DNA of 64,000 nt from Sphingomonas radiodurans (GCF_020866845.1 NZ_CP086594.1:3562001-3626000), one strand, 5' to 3'; counted from the first letter of the stretch, positions 17,854-27,867 are shown. The notes: generated from the sequence alone by a model not told the origin. Program-made: numbers and translations.

Positions 17854-18196
17854 ATATACCGTTATCCTCGATCGGCTCGAGCTACCGATGCGCCTCGGCA
17901 TCTACCCGCACGAGGCCGAACCGCAACGGATCCGGATCAACGTCGAAATGCTGGTGTCCTACGCTTGTCCGCCGAGCGCCGACACGATCGAGGAAGTTCT
18001 TGATTACGATTTCGTCCGCGACGGCATCCATGCCTTGGCGCGTACACACGTGTTCGCGCTGCAGGAGACGCTGGTCGAGGCGATCGCGTCGCTATGCTTC
18101 GCCGATCACCGTGTGCGGCAAGTCCGGGTGCGCTCGATGAAGCTGGACGTCTACCCCGACGCTCGAGTCGGCTGCGAGATCGTAAGAACGCGGTAG
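17846..18196 (+). CDS. folB: Dihydroneopterin aldolase
   Basis: 116-residue FolB-family protein. It starts [26 protein letters not shown] and has the family sequences DYDFVRDGIHALA, HVFALQETLVEAIASLCF and RVRSMKLDVYPDA. The conserved glutamate for catalysis lies in LGIYPHEAEP, and the Glu of LQETL is the pterin anchor. It converts 7,8-dihydroneopterin to the hydroxymethyl form. The GTG at 17846 overlaps the SDR stop by eight bases; a TTG at 17831 is an alternative. It completes a folE-SDR-folB operon. Confidence 0.92.
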   Translation: MAEYTVILDRLELPMRLGIYPHEAEPQRIRINVEMLVSYACPPSADTIEEVLDYDFVRDGIHALARTHVFALQETLVEAIASLCFADHRVRQVRVRSMKLDVYPDARVGCEIVRTR

Positions 18197-18201
18197 CGAC
18201 G

Positions 18202-19347
18202 TCAGTCGCGCACCGCAGCCGCCGAACCGGGCTTGGTGAGATCGGCGACCTCGTATCCACCGATCGCGACGCGCCGACGAATGAGGCTGCCGATCGGCGT
18301 GATATAATCCGAGCGGCGCGTGAAGCGTTCGACCTTGTACACCCCATCCTGCGGATCCTGTCCGACCGTTTGGTCGTTGGTCGCATAGCGCCGGCCGGCG
18401 ATCTGCTCGACGACCGAGCCAGCCCATGGAACGTTGGGCGACCCGCGCAGTACCTCCACCTCCGCCGTCCGGCCGTCCGGCTTGATCCAGAAGCCAACGT
18501 CTGCCCACTGGATCGAATCAAAATCGGTGGAGCGCCGCGTTATCATCTCCTGCTCGCCGAAGCGGCGCGCGAGAGAATTCGCAGCCGTCACGCTCGCCGC
18601 TGCGTCCAGTTCATACGGCGGCGCCCAGATTAGCAGCGGATCCCCCTGCTGGCTCTGCGACACTGCGCCGACAAGCGCCGTCACCTCGTCCTCGTCAGCT
18701 GCCTTCGCCGAAATTCGTAGTCGCAACACACTCAGCGCGGTCCGGAACCCTGGTTCTTTGCCGAGCGGCCTCGCCTCCAGTTCATCGAGCTTGCGCAACG
18801 CGGCGGCTTTCCGATCCTGCGCCGACGCCAGCCAGACGCGCTTCATCCCGGCGAGCATAGCCGGCACCGCGCGCCCGTCGCGCAGTGCGTCGTTCTCGAT
18901 CGAGCGATAGGTCGCCTCCGCCTGACGATAGTCACCCAACTTTAGCCACATGTCGCCGGTCGCCGTCGTCGCAACCATCACCGACCGATCGTCTGCAGGC
19001 AGATTGTCCCGAAGCGTCCGGACCTGCCGGGCGATCGCGCCGCTGTAGGCGCGTCGGTCGCCGTCATGCAGCGCGACGGTCGCATACGCCTCGTAAAGTG
19101 CGGCTACAGCTCGGGGCGCGGTCGCCGCACTATCCTTGTTGCGAGAGATTGCCGCTGCGAGAAGTCGCTTGGCATCAAGATAAGCCCCGTCGCGGAACTG
19201 CACTTCGGCCAGCGCGATGGTCGCCTGGGCGTCGCGCAACGGTGTGCAGCCGCCGGCGACACACGCCGCCTGTGCCTCGGTAAGGCGCTTGCCCGTGACG
19301 ATAACGTCGCCGGTGGCGGCCTGTAGCATCAGCAACATCGTCAACAT
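18202..19347 (-). CDS. Hypothetical protein with helical repeats and TonB-like C-terminus
   Basis: 381 residues. The N-terminus (MLTMLLMLQAATGDVIVTGKR) looks like a signal peptide leading into a short DVIVTGKR sequence similar to a TonB box. The middle (about 45-240) is Ala-rich and helical, suggesting TPR-like repeats. The C-terminal half contains IKPDGRTAEVEVLRGSPNVPW, which resembles the TonB C-terminal domain (a DGxV..v motif). Its function is not known. Such proteins occur in sphingomonads and may interact with the outer membrane transport system. It is convergent with folB. Confidence 0.6.
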   Translation of the reverse strand: MLTMLLMLQAATGDVIVTGKRLTEAQAACVAGGCTPLRDAQATIALAEVQFRDGAYLDAKRLLAAAISRNKDSAATAPRAVAALYEAYATVALHDGDRRAYSGAIARQVRTLRDNLPADDRSVMVATTATGDMWLKLGDYRQAEATYRSIENDALRDGRAVPAMLAGMKRVWLASAQDRKAAALRKLDELEARPLGKEPGFRTALSVLRLRISAKAADEDEVTALVGAVSQSQQGDPLLIWAPPYELDAAASVTAANSLARRFGEQEMITRRSTDFDSIQWADVGFWIKPDGRTAEVEVLRGSPNVPWAGSVVEQIAGRRYATNDQTVGQDPQDGVYKVERFTRRSDYITPIGSLIRRRVAIGGYEVADLTKPGSAAAVRD

Positions 19348-19413
19348 GGCTGCGACCTCCAGAGGGTACGCAATATGTGATCGACGCTGGCCGCCGCCGC
19401 AACCCCCGTGTCG

Positions 19414-21072
19414 CTAAGCGCGGTTCGCCGCGCTCAACACTGCCCGCACGCTCGCAGTCGCAATGTCAGTGTCGATCCCGACGCCCCACACCGTCCGCCC
19501 GTCGGCCGTCCGGCATTCGAGATACGCCGCCGCCTGCGCCCCGGCGCCATGCCCAATGGCATGTTCGGCATAATCGACGACGTCCAGGGTCGGTCCGGTC
19601 GAATCTGCCAGCGCGGCGATCACGCCCGAGATCAGGCCATTGCCGCGCCCGGACAGCGAGCGCTCCTCGCCATCGATCGCCACGCGGCCGACGAACAGCC
19701 GATCGCCGACGCTGCCGGTCTCGTCATAGTCACGCAGCACGAAGCGGTCGCTTGCCACAGGCAGATACGCCCGCTCGAAAGCGCCCCAAATGTCAGCTGC
19801 ATTGAGCTCGCGGCTCGTCTCGTCCGCCAGCGCCTGGACGTGGCGGCTGAAGTCGGCCTGCAGTCGCTTGGGCAGCTTGAGTCCTTTGTCCTGTTCGATC
19901 ACCCAAGCGACACCGCCCTTGCCCGACTGCGAGTTGACGCGAATCACCGCCTCGTAGCTGCGTCCGAGATCGGCCGGATCGATCGGCAGGTATGGAACCT
20001 CCCAAAGATCGTCGTTGCGTTCGGCCTGTGCGGTGAAGCCTTTCTTGATCGCGTCCTGATGGCTGCCCGAGAACGCCGTGAAGACGAGATCGCCTGCATA
20101 GGGCGTGCGCGGGTGGATCGGGATGTTGGTGGCATATTCCACCGTCTTCACAATGGCGTCGATGTCCGACAGGTCGAGCCGCGGATCTACGCCCTGCGTG
20201 TACATGTTCAGCGCGACGGTCACGAGATCGCAATTGCCGGTCCGCTCGCCATTGCCGAGCAGGCAGCCTTCGACGCGATCCGCTCCTGCCATCAGCCCGA
20301 GCTCCGCCGCAGCGACACCGGTCCCGCGGTCGTTGTGGGTGTGCAGGCTGATCACTACCGCTTCGCGGTTCGGGATGTTGCGCCCGAAATATTCGATCTG
20401 GTCCGCATAGACGTTCGGCGTCGCGCACTCGACCGTGGCGGGCAGGTTGAGGATGATCGGATCCGCGGGGGTCGGTCGCAGCACGTCCATCACCGCGGCG
20501 CACACCTCCAGGCTGAAATCTAATTCGGCCGTGGAGAAGGTCTCGGGGCTATACTCAAACTGCCAGCGCGTGCCGGGCCGCTTGGCGGCTTCGTCGCGCA
20601 GCACCTTGGCGCCGTCGATCGCGATCGCCTTCACCTCCTCGCGGCTCATCCCGAATACGATCCGCCGCCACGCCGGGCTGACGGCATTGTAGAGGTGGAC
20701 GATCGCCGTGCGTGTCCCTTCTAGGGTGCGGAAACTCGTCTCGATCAAATCGCGACGCGACTGGGTGAGTACCTGAATCGAAACATCGTTCGGAATACGA
20801 TCATCACGGATCAGACCGGAGATGAAGTCGAATTCCGTCGCGCCCGCGGCAGGAAAGCCGACCTCGATTTCCTTCAGGCCGATCCTGACGAGCAGGTCGA
20901 AGAAGCGGTTCTTCTTTTCGGCGTCCATTGGATCGATCAGCGCCTGATTGCCGTCACGCAGATCGGTTGAGAGCCAGCGCGGCGCGCGGGTGATCGTCTG
21001 GGATGGCCACGTTCGGTCGGGAATGGCGATGGTGGGAAAAGGGCGATATTTGGTCGATGGATCGCGCAGCAT
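19414..21072 (-). CDS. leuA: 2-isopropylmalate synthase (long, LeuA2 type)
   Basis: 552-residue enzyme that condenses acetyl-CoA with 2-oxoisovalerate as the first committed step of leucine synthesis. The catalytic TIM-barrel starts with the conserved STDLRDGNQALIDPM, and the metal-binding HNDRGTGVAAAE lies later in the barrel. The C-terminal region (from about 420) is the leucine-sensing regulatory domain. A length above 550 and this N-terminal start (PFPTIAIPDRTWPSQ) match the LeuA2 type. A perfect 10-bp inverted repeat precedes it in the leader. Genes leuB, leuC and leuD are not in the window. Confidence 0.95.
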   Translation of the reverse strand: MLRDPSTKYRPFPTIAIPDRTWPSQTITRAPRWLSTDLRDGNQALIDPMDAEKKNRFFDLLVRIGLKEIEVGFPAAGATEFDFISGLIRDDRIPNDVSIQVLTQSRRDLIETSFRTLEGTRTAIVHLYNAVSPAWRRIVFGMSREEVKAIAIDGAKVLRDEAAKRPGTRWQFEYSPETFSTAELDFSLEVCAAVMDVLRPTPADPIILNLPATVECATPNVYADQIEYFGRNIPNREAVVISLHTHNDRGTGVAAAELGLMAGADRVEGCLLGNGERTGNCDLVTVALNMYTQGVDPRLDLSDIDAIVKTVEYATNIPIHPRTPYAGDLVFTAFSGSHQDAIKKGFTAQAERNDDLWEVPYLPIDPADLGRSYEAVIRVNSQSGKGGVAWVIEQDKGLKLPKRLQADFSRHVQALADETSRELNAADIWGAFERAYLPVASDRFVLRDYDETGSVGDRLFVGRVAIDGEERSLSGRGNGLISGVIAALADSTGPTLDVVDYAEHAIGHGAGAQAAAYLECRTADGRTVWGVGIDTDIATASVRAVLSAANRA

Positions 21073-21117
21073 GGCTCGGCTCGCTTCACTTCGAGGAAGG
21101 AAATTTCGGAGGCTTGG

Positions 21118-21175
21118 CCCTTAGGCGGTGTCGCGCGCGGCCCGGCGGGCGCGCGTCGATGGTCGCGCCTAAGGG
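21118..21175 (-). promoter_or_regulatory. Leader inverted repeat upstream of leuA
   Basis: Perfect arms CCCTTAGGCG (21118-21127) and CGCCTAAGGG (21166-21175) around 38 bases of very GC-rich sequence that itself can pair. The element sits about 46 bases before the leuA start. Whether it acts as an attenuator, operator or mRNA stability element is unknown; no T-run and no leucine-rich leader peptide was seen. Confidence 0.5.
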
Positions 21176-21336
21176 CGCGTAAGTCGAAGGAGGAAGCCCG
21201 GTACCAGGATCATCTGTCACCGTCGGTGAAGCAGTTTTACATCTTTGTCCAGAACCGGTGATATTTGACGCTTTTGTAAGGGGTTGGCGCCTAAGCCAGG
21301 GCATCATTTCTGGGTGACTACAAAGAGGGGGGCGCC

Positions 21337-21732
21337 GTGCGCCAGATTTTATACATCAGCACGGCATCGCCGGGTGCTGCGATCGACGTTGCTGGCATCC
21401 TCGCGGTGTCACAACGCAACAATCGCCGCGATGGGGTCACCGGTCTACTCTGGACCGATGGTCACCGTTTCTTGCAAGTATTGGAAGGCAACGACGCGGC
21501 CGTGCAGCGCGTGCTCGACCGCCTCCTCTCCGATCCGAGACACCGCGGGATAGCGGTACTTCACGATCGCACCGTTGCTGAACGTGAGTTCGGCGCGTGG
21601 GAGATGGCACGGCGCAGCGCGAGCGACTCGGCGGACGCGTTCGATGTGAAGATGGACGGCTTTCTCGCCACCGCCTCGCCGACGGTCCGCGGCACGTTCG
21701 AGGGGCTGATCGCCGCTCGACGTGCCGCGTAA
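21337..21732 (+). CDS. BLUF-domain blue-light sensor
   Basis: 131-residue protein that is mostly one BLUF domain, a flavin-binding photoreceptor fold. It has the active Tyr in ILYIST (Y6), an Asn-rich SQRNNRRDGVTGLLW segment (one is the conserved Asn), the Gln in FLQVLEG (Q47) and a tryptophan in FGAWEM. The GTG start has a GAGGGG ribosome-binding site. No output domain is attached, so it probably acts through a partner protein. It is divergent from leuA. Confidence 0.9.
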   Translation: MRQILYISTASPGAAIDVAGILAVSQRNNRRDGVTGLLWTDGHRFLQVLEGNDAAVQRVLDRLLSDPRHRGIAVLHDRTVAEREFGAWEMARRSASDSADAFDVKMDGFLATASPTVRGTFEGLIAARRAA

Positions 21733-21744
21733 CGCAGCCGCCAG

Positions 21745-22380
21745 TTACTTCTGGAACGCGACGGTGATCTTCAGCTTCACCTCGTCCGAGATCATCGGAA
21801 TGCCATAGGCGATGTTAAACTCGCTGCGACGGATCGAGGTCGTCGCGGTGAAGCCGACATTCTCCTTGCCGCCCATCTGCGCTGGCATCTTGCCGGCGCC
21901 ATAGAAGGCTGCATCAAGCGTCACTGGCTTGGTGACGCCGTTGAGCGTCAGGTTACCCTCGATCTTCGCACTCTGGCCGTTCGGCGCCACGCGCGTCGAA
22001 ACGAAGCGGGCCGGAGCAGGAGCCGCGCCGAAGAAATCGGCGGATTTGCCGGCCTCGGCGGGCTTGAGCAGGTGCTTGGTCAGTCCGGCGCTGGCGGTGG
22101 TCACTTCGGCGACCGGAATGGTCACATCCACCTTTGCGGCAGTCGGGTTCTTCGGATCGAGCATCAGCGTGCCGGTGACGTTACCAAACAGCCCGAAATA
22201 TGGTGTGAAGCCAAGGTGATCGACGGTCCACTCGACCAGCGTATGCCCGGCATCGACGGTGTAGCTGCCGCCGGTGATCGCCGCCGGGTTCTTTGATCCC
22301 GGCGCGCTCATCGGCGCCTGCTGCGCGACGACCGCGCCAGTGAGAAGGGCAGAAGCGAGGAAAGCTTGAGCAATGCGCAT
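21745..22380 (-). CDS. YceI-family periplasmic protein
   Basis: 211-residue secreted lipocalin-like protein. A signal peptide (MRIAQAFLASALLTGAVVAQ) is followed by the YceI fold: GSYTVDAGHTLVEWTVDHLG, VDVTIPVAEVTT, and ISDEVKLKITVAFQK at the C-terminus. YceI proteins bind long-chain isoprenoid or lipid-like molecules. The start at 22380 is the signal-peptide methionine; the frame is open to 22428. It is convergent with the BLUF gene. Confidence 0.9.
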   Translation of the reverse strand: MRIAQAFLASALLTGAVVAQQAPMSAPGSKNPAAITGGSYTVDAGHTLVEWTVDHLGFTPYFGLFGNVTGTLMLDPKNPTAAKVDVTIPVAEVTTASAGLTKHLLKPAEAGKSADFFGAAPAPARFVSTRVAPNGQSAKIEGNLTLNGVTKPVTLDAAFYGAGKMPAQMGGKENVGFTATTSIRRSEFNIAYGIPMISDEVKLKITVAFQK

Positions 22381-22469
22381 GTCGAAATCTCCCGGAACGA
22401 TCGTTACGTGACGCCAACCACAACACACGAGTCGAGGAAAGCTCCGCCTGCGAAACGACCGGTTTTCGT

Positions 22470-23219
22470 TTAGCGCGAAACCCCCACCGTCAGATCAAAT
22501 TTGATCCGCACCCACGCACCGATCATCGGCTTGCCATTCACCCGCGGCGGACGGACCAGGAACTGCCAAGACGCCTGCCGTAGACCGCGCGCGATACCCG
22601 AACCCGGGCTCTCCCCAATCTCACGGCAATCCTCGACGCGGTTACGCTCAATCGTACGACAGGCGACCATCCCCCAGCCGGATTCGCGTCTTGCGGGCAA
22701 ATAGGTGACCAGTTCCGCGCGGGTCGGTTCGCGCACCCACTCGGCGTTGAACAGCCGCTCGCCGTTTGGCCCCCCGCCGCCACCGCCAGCCTCCCCGCCG
22801 CCAGCCTCACCGCCAGCAAGCTCGGTCGCGGCGCCCGGCTCAGCCGCCGCTTTGGGGAAGCGACCGATATTCGACGCCGCGAAATCCTCGCGCGACAGCT
22901 TCATCACGCCCGGCAACTCGATTGGCGGCGGGGGGAGGGGAGGCGGTGGCGGGGCGGCACGGGGCGGCTGCGGCCGACGTGCCACCTTGGTGCGTTCAAT
23001 CCGCCGTTGCGCCGGCGCTGCCTTTGGGCCTGGCGGCGCTACGTCGAACGTGGATAGCGCGCGGCCGTCCCCCGGTAGTTCCAGCGAGATTCCACCCATC
23101 CGAATCAGCGCCAGAATAATCAGGGCGACGATCGTCAGCGCGACCACGGACGATACTATCCGGTCGCGCCACGATGGCCGCGCCTGATACGTCGCGTGGT
23201 TTGATAACGCCTGCCGCAT
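22470..23219 (-). CDS. TonB-like energy transducer
   Basis: 249 residues with the TonB layout: a short cytoplasmic tail, one membrane helix (about residues 23-42), a Pro-rich spacer (PPPPPLPPPP around 90-100), a Gly-rich segment (GGGEAGGGGGG) and a periplasmic C-terminal part. That part ends RVNGKPMIGAWVRIKFDLTV, which resembles the TonB C-terminal domain in weak form. It may energise a TonB receptor such as the one at 13301. No exbB or exbD is adjacent. Confidence 0.7.
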   Translation of the reverse strand: MRQALSNHATYQARPSWRDRIVSSVVALTIVALIILALIRMGGISLELPGDGRALSTFDVAPPGPKAAPAQRRIERTKVARRPQPPRAAPPPPPLPPPPIELPGVMKLSREDFAASNIGRFPKAAAEPGAATELAGGEAGGGEAGGGGGGPNGERLFNAEWVREPTRAELVTYLPARRESGWGMVACRTIERNRVEDCREIGESPGSGIARGLRQASWQFLVRPPRVNGKPMIGAWVRIKFDLTVGVSR

Positions 23220-23292
23220 CGCCGGCGCGCCTATCCGTTCACGGACGCGCCGACAATGGATGATCCGCCGAGGCTAAGCCGAAGCTACGGCC

Positions 23293-24430
<1,138 letters not shown>

Positions 24431-24458
24431 TGGTGGTGTTGTGTGGGTGGATGAAACC

Positions 24459-24974
24459 TCAGGCCGCGTTCTTGCCGCGGGCGATGGCGACGATGCCGGT
24501 GCGGGCGACCTCGATCAGGCCGACTTCGCCCATCAGCTCGACGAATTTGTCGATCTTCTCGATTCCGCCGGTGACTTCGAACACGAAGCTCGACGTGGTC
24601 GCGTCGACGACGCGCGCGCGATAGACGTCGGCGAGGCGCAGCGCTTCGATGCGATTGTCGCCAGTGCCCTGCACCTTCACGAGCGCCAGCTCACGCTCGA
24701 CGTGCGCGCCCTCGGTGGTCAAGTCGCGCACCTTGTGGACGGGAACCAGGCGATCGAGCTGCGCGACGATCTGCTCTACCATCGGCGCACTCGCCGAGGT
24801 GACGATCGTGATGCGGCTGACCGACTTGTCGGCGGTGATCTCGCTGACCGTCAGGCTTTCGATATTGTAGCCGCGCGCGGTGAACAGGCCGGCGATCCGC
24901 GCGAGGATGCCGGGTTCGTTGTCGACGATGATGGCAAGCGTGTGCCGCTCGGCCTTTTCGGATTTGATGTGCAT
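24459..24974 (-). CDS. ilvN: Acetolactate synthase small subunit
   Basis: 171-residue regulatory subunit of acetohydroxyacid synthase. It has an N-terminal ACT domain (HTLAIIVDNEPGILARIAG, RGYNIESLTV) that senses valine, and a C-terminal ALS small-subunit domain (RELALVKV, VEVARTGIVAIARG). It activates and feedback-controls the large subunit ilvB, which lies upstream. The start at 24974 (MHIKSEKAER) gives the normal N-terminus. Confidence 0.96.
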   Translation of the reverse strand: MHIKSEKAERHTLAIIVDNEPGILARIAGLFTARGYNIESLTVSEITADKSVSRITIVTSASAPMVEQIVAQLDRLVPVHKVRDLTTEGAHVERELALVKVQGTGDNRIEALRLADVYRARVVDATTSSFVFEVTGGIEKIDKFVELMGEVGLIEVARTGIVAIARGKNAA

Positions 24975-24979
24975 TTGTC

Positions 24980-25105
24980 CCTCCTCGGAACGGGGAGGGG
25001 GACCGCTCGTGAAGCGAGCGGTGGAGGGGCCCTCCACCAACGCTCCGTTCGCCGTACTCCCCCTCCACCATGCTCCGCATGGTCCCCCTCCCCGTGCCGG
25101 GGAGG
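24980..25105. repeat. Long imperfect inverted repeat between ilvB and ilvN
   Basis: Arms of 25 bases at 24980-25004 and 25081-25105 are inverted copies with three mismatches, sharing CGGGGAGGGGGACC and its complement. Smaller palindromes (GCTCGTGAAGCGAGC and CATGCTCCGCATG) lie inside. The element separates the two subunit genes and resembles GC-rich repeats in other sphingomonad genomes. Confidence 0.7.
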
Positions 25106-25118
25106 AGCAAGATTGAGA

Positions 25119-26870
25119 TTACACCAGCGCCTTGGCCTCGTCGTCCATCGTGCCGGAGACTTCGTTCGCTTGGAGGATCATGTCGGTATGCGCCGCGCCC
25201 GACGGGATCATCGGGAAGCAGTTGGCCAGCTTCGCGACCATGCAATCCACCATCACCGGTCCATCGTGCGCGAGCATGTCGGCGATGCCCTGTTCGAGCT
25301 GGTCAGGATGCTCGATGCGGATGCCCTTCCAGCCATAGGCCTCGGCGAGTTTGACGAAATCAGGCAGCGAATCCGAGTAGCTCTCCGAGTATCGGCTCTC
25401 ATAAGTGAGCTCCTGCCACTGGCGGACCATGCCCATATATTCGTTGTTGAGGATGAACACTTTCACCGGCAGGCGATATTGCGTTGCCGTCGCCAGTTCC
25501 TGGATGTTCATCTGGATCGACGCCTCGCCGGCGATATCGATCACCAGCGCCTTGGGATTTCCGAGCTGCGCGCCGATCGCGGCGGGCAGCCCGTAACCCA
25601 TCGTTCCGAGTCCGCCCGAGGTAAGCCACTTGTTGGGCTTCTCGAACCCGAAATGCTGCGCGGCCCACATCTGATGCTGGCCGACCTCGGTGGTGATGAT
25701 CGGATCGCGCGCGTGGGTCGCCTCCCACAGCGCACGCACAGCGCGCTGTGGCATGATAACCTCGTCGTCCTTCGGGAAGGCAAGGCAATCGACCGCCTTC
25801 CAGCCATCGATCCGGCGCCACCATTCGGCGGTGTCCGGCTTGGGATGCTGGCGGCCCTTCCAGATGCGGACCATGTCTTCCATCGCATGGCCAGCGTCGG
25901 CGACGATGCCGAGATCGATCCGCACCGTCTTGTTGATGCTCGACCGGTCGATATCGATGTGCACCTTGCGGCTGTTCGGCGAGAAGGCATCGAGACGCCC
26001 CGTCACGCGATCGTCGAAGCGAACGCCGATCGCGACGATCAGGTCAGCCTGATTCATCGCCATATTCGCCTCATACGTCCCGTGCATGCCGAGCATGCCG
26101 AGGAACTGCGGCGAGGTGGCGGGGAAGCAGCCGAGCCCCATCAGGGTCGAGGTAACGGGTGCGCCGGTGATCCGCGCCAACTCGCGCAGCAGTTGCGACG
26201 CGCCGGGGCCGGAATTGATGATCCCGCCGCCAGTGTAAAAAATCGGCCGCTCGGCAGCGGCGAGCATATCGACGACCTGCTCGATCTCGCTGCGATTGGC
26301 CTTGAGCGCGGGACGGTACGTGCGATGCTGGATCGGACCGGGCTTCACGTAGCGCGCGGTGGCGACCTGCACATCCTTAGGGATGTCGACCACGACCGGA
26401 CCGGGGCGCCCCGAGGTAGCGATATGGAACGCCTCGTGGATCACGGCGCCCAGCAGCGCGGGATCTTTCACGAGATAATTGTGCTTGGTGCAGTGGCGCG
26501 TGATGCCGACAGTATCGGCCTCCTGGAACGCGTCCGAGCCGATAAGCGTCGTCGGAACCTGACCGGTGATCACGACCATCGGAATGGAATCGAGCAAAGC
26601 GTCGGTGATCCCGGTGACGGCATTGGTCGCGCCGGGGCCCGAGGTGACGAGCACGACGCCAGGCTTGCCCGTCGAGCGGGCATAACCCTCCGCGGCGTGC
26701 GTCGCTGCCTGCTCATGTCGCACCAAAATGTGGTGGATGCGCTTCGAGCGAAAAAGCGCATCGTAAATTGGAAGGACGGCCCCGCCGGGATAGCCGAAGA
26801 TGACGTCCACGCCGAGATCGCACAGCGCCTCGACCAGGATGTCTGCTCCGCTCTTCTCGCTCACGTTCAT
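25119..26870 (-). CDS. ilvB: Acetolactate synthase large subunit
   Basis: 583-residue ThDP- and FAD-dependent enzyme making acetolactate or acetohydroxybutyrate. It has the N-terminal GYPGGAVLPIYDAL, the FAD-region MLGMHGTYEAN and the ThDP region IDIAGEASIQMN in place of the commoner GDGSFQMN, then NNEYMGMVRQWQ. The ATG at 26870 is well placed for this family. It is followed by ilvN and ilvC, as in many alphaproteobacteria. Confidence 0.97.
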   Translation of the reverse strand: MNVSEKSGADILVEALCDLGVDVIFGYPGGAVLPIYDALFRSKRIHHILVRHEQAATHAAEGYARSTGKPGVVLVTSGPGATNAVTGITDALLDSIPMVVITGQVPTTLIGSDAFQEADTVGITRHCTKHNYLVKDPALLGAVIHEAFHIATSGRPGPVVVDIPKDVQVATARYVKPGPIQHRTYRPALKANRSEIEQVVDMLAAAERPIFYTGGGIINSGPGASQLLRELARITGAPVTSTLMGLGCFPATSPQFLGMLGMHGTYEANMAMNQADLIVAIGVRFDDRVTGRLDAFSPNSRKVHIDIDRSSINKTVRIDLGIVADAGHAMEDMVRIWKGRQHPKPDTAEWWRRIDGWKAVDCLAFPKDDEVIMPQRAVRALWEATHARDPIITTEVGQHQMWAAQHFGFEKPNKWLTSGGLGTMGYGLPAAIGAQLGNPKALVIDIAGEASIQMNIQELATATQYRLPVKVFILNNEYMGMVRQWQELTYESRYSESYSDSLPDFVKLAEAYGWKGIRIEHPDQLEQGIADMLAHDGPVMVDCMVAKLANCFPMIPSGAAHTDMILQANEVSGTMDDEAKALV

Positions 26871-26940
26871 TCCCCTTGCATCTTGCGCGGTCCTGCTACC
26901 CGTTCGGGTCGCGGCGCGCTACGGCAATGAAAATTACGCG

Positions 26941-27867
26941 TCAAGGCCAAATATTGAAATAATATTCCAATCTGTCTAGTGGCAGGTCGCTGACGCGTGG
27001 CCAATTCTCCGGCGTCTGGTGGCGAAACCAGGTGTATTGCCGTTTGGCGTAGCGGCGCGTCGCGGCACATGCCTCTGCCAGTGCGGCATCGCGGTCGATC
27101 GTGCCGGCGAGCAGTGCCGTGATCTCGCGAACCCCGATCGCGCGGGTCACCGGCGCGGCTGGCGGAACATCGTCGCGCCCGATCAACGTGGCGACTTCCT
27201 CGATCGCTCCCGTGTCGAACATCGTCGCAAGTCGCGCGTCGATCCGCTCGCTCAGGCTCGCCCGGTCGGGCAGCAGAACGAGCGGCGCCAGTGCGACGTC
27301 GTTCGCGATGCCGCCGGCGCGAGCGGACTGCCATGCCGCCAGCGTCCGTCCCGTCGAACGTACCACCTCGAGTGCACGGGCAACGCGCGCGGTATCGGCG
27401 GGCGCCAAGCGTTGCGCGGCAGCCGGATCGGCGACGGCCAGCGCTGCATGGGACGACGCGACCGGCATCGCACGTATCGTTTCCCGGATTGCGGGATCGA
27501 TCGCCGGGACGGGCGCGATCCCGTCGAGCAGGGTACGGATGTATAGCCCGCTCCCGCCGACGAGGATTGGCAGCCTGCCACGTTGCTGGATATTAGCGAT
27601 CGCGTCGCGCGCCTGATCCGCCCAATGCGCGGCGGACCAGGCATCCGCTCCGTCGACAACGCCGTACAGCCGATGCTCCGCGCGTGCCTCATCTGCGGGG
27701 GTCGGGCGGGCGGTGATGATGCGCAAGTCGCGATAGACTTGGCTGGCATCGGCGTTGACGATGACGCCGCCAGTCCGTTCGGCCAAGGCGATCGCGAGCG
27801 ACGACTTGCCGCTCGCGGTCGGCCCTGCAATGAGCGCCAGCTTCGGAAGGGGACTTCGTGTGTTCAC
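26941..27867 (-). CDS. miaA: tRNA dimethylallyltransferase
   Basis: About 308 residues. It transfers a dimethylallyl group to A37 of tRNAs reading codons that begin with U. The P-loop is GPTASGKS and the conserved DASQVYRDL lies close behind. The C-terminal part includes RQYTWFRHQTPENW, typical of MiaA. The GTG at 27867 is chosen because upstream codons have no family sequence; it overlaps the GTG of divergent serB by eight bases. Confidence 0.92.
   Translation of the reverse strand: MNTRSPLPKLALIAGPTASGKSSLAIALAERTGGVIVNADASQVYRDLRIITARPTPADEARAEHRLYGVVDGADAWSAAHWADQARDAIANIQQRGRLPILVGGSGLYIRTLLDGIAPVPAIDPAIRETIRAMPVASSHAALAVADPAAAQRLAPADTARVARALEVVRSTGRTLAAWQSARAGGIANDVALAPLVLLPDRASLSERIDARLATMFDTGAIEEVATLIGRDDVPPAAPVTRAIGVREITALLAGTIDRDAALAEACAATRRYAKRQYTWFRHQTPENWPRVSDLPLDRLEYYFNIWP

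Noticed and set aside
21086-21307. 73-codon minus-strand ORF as a leuA leader peptide
   Set aside because: It lacks a leucine-rich run and spans the inverted repeat; it is probably chance.
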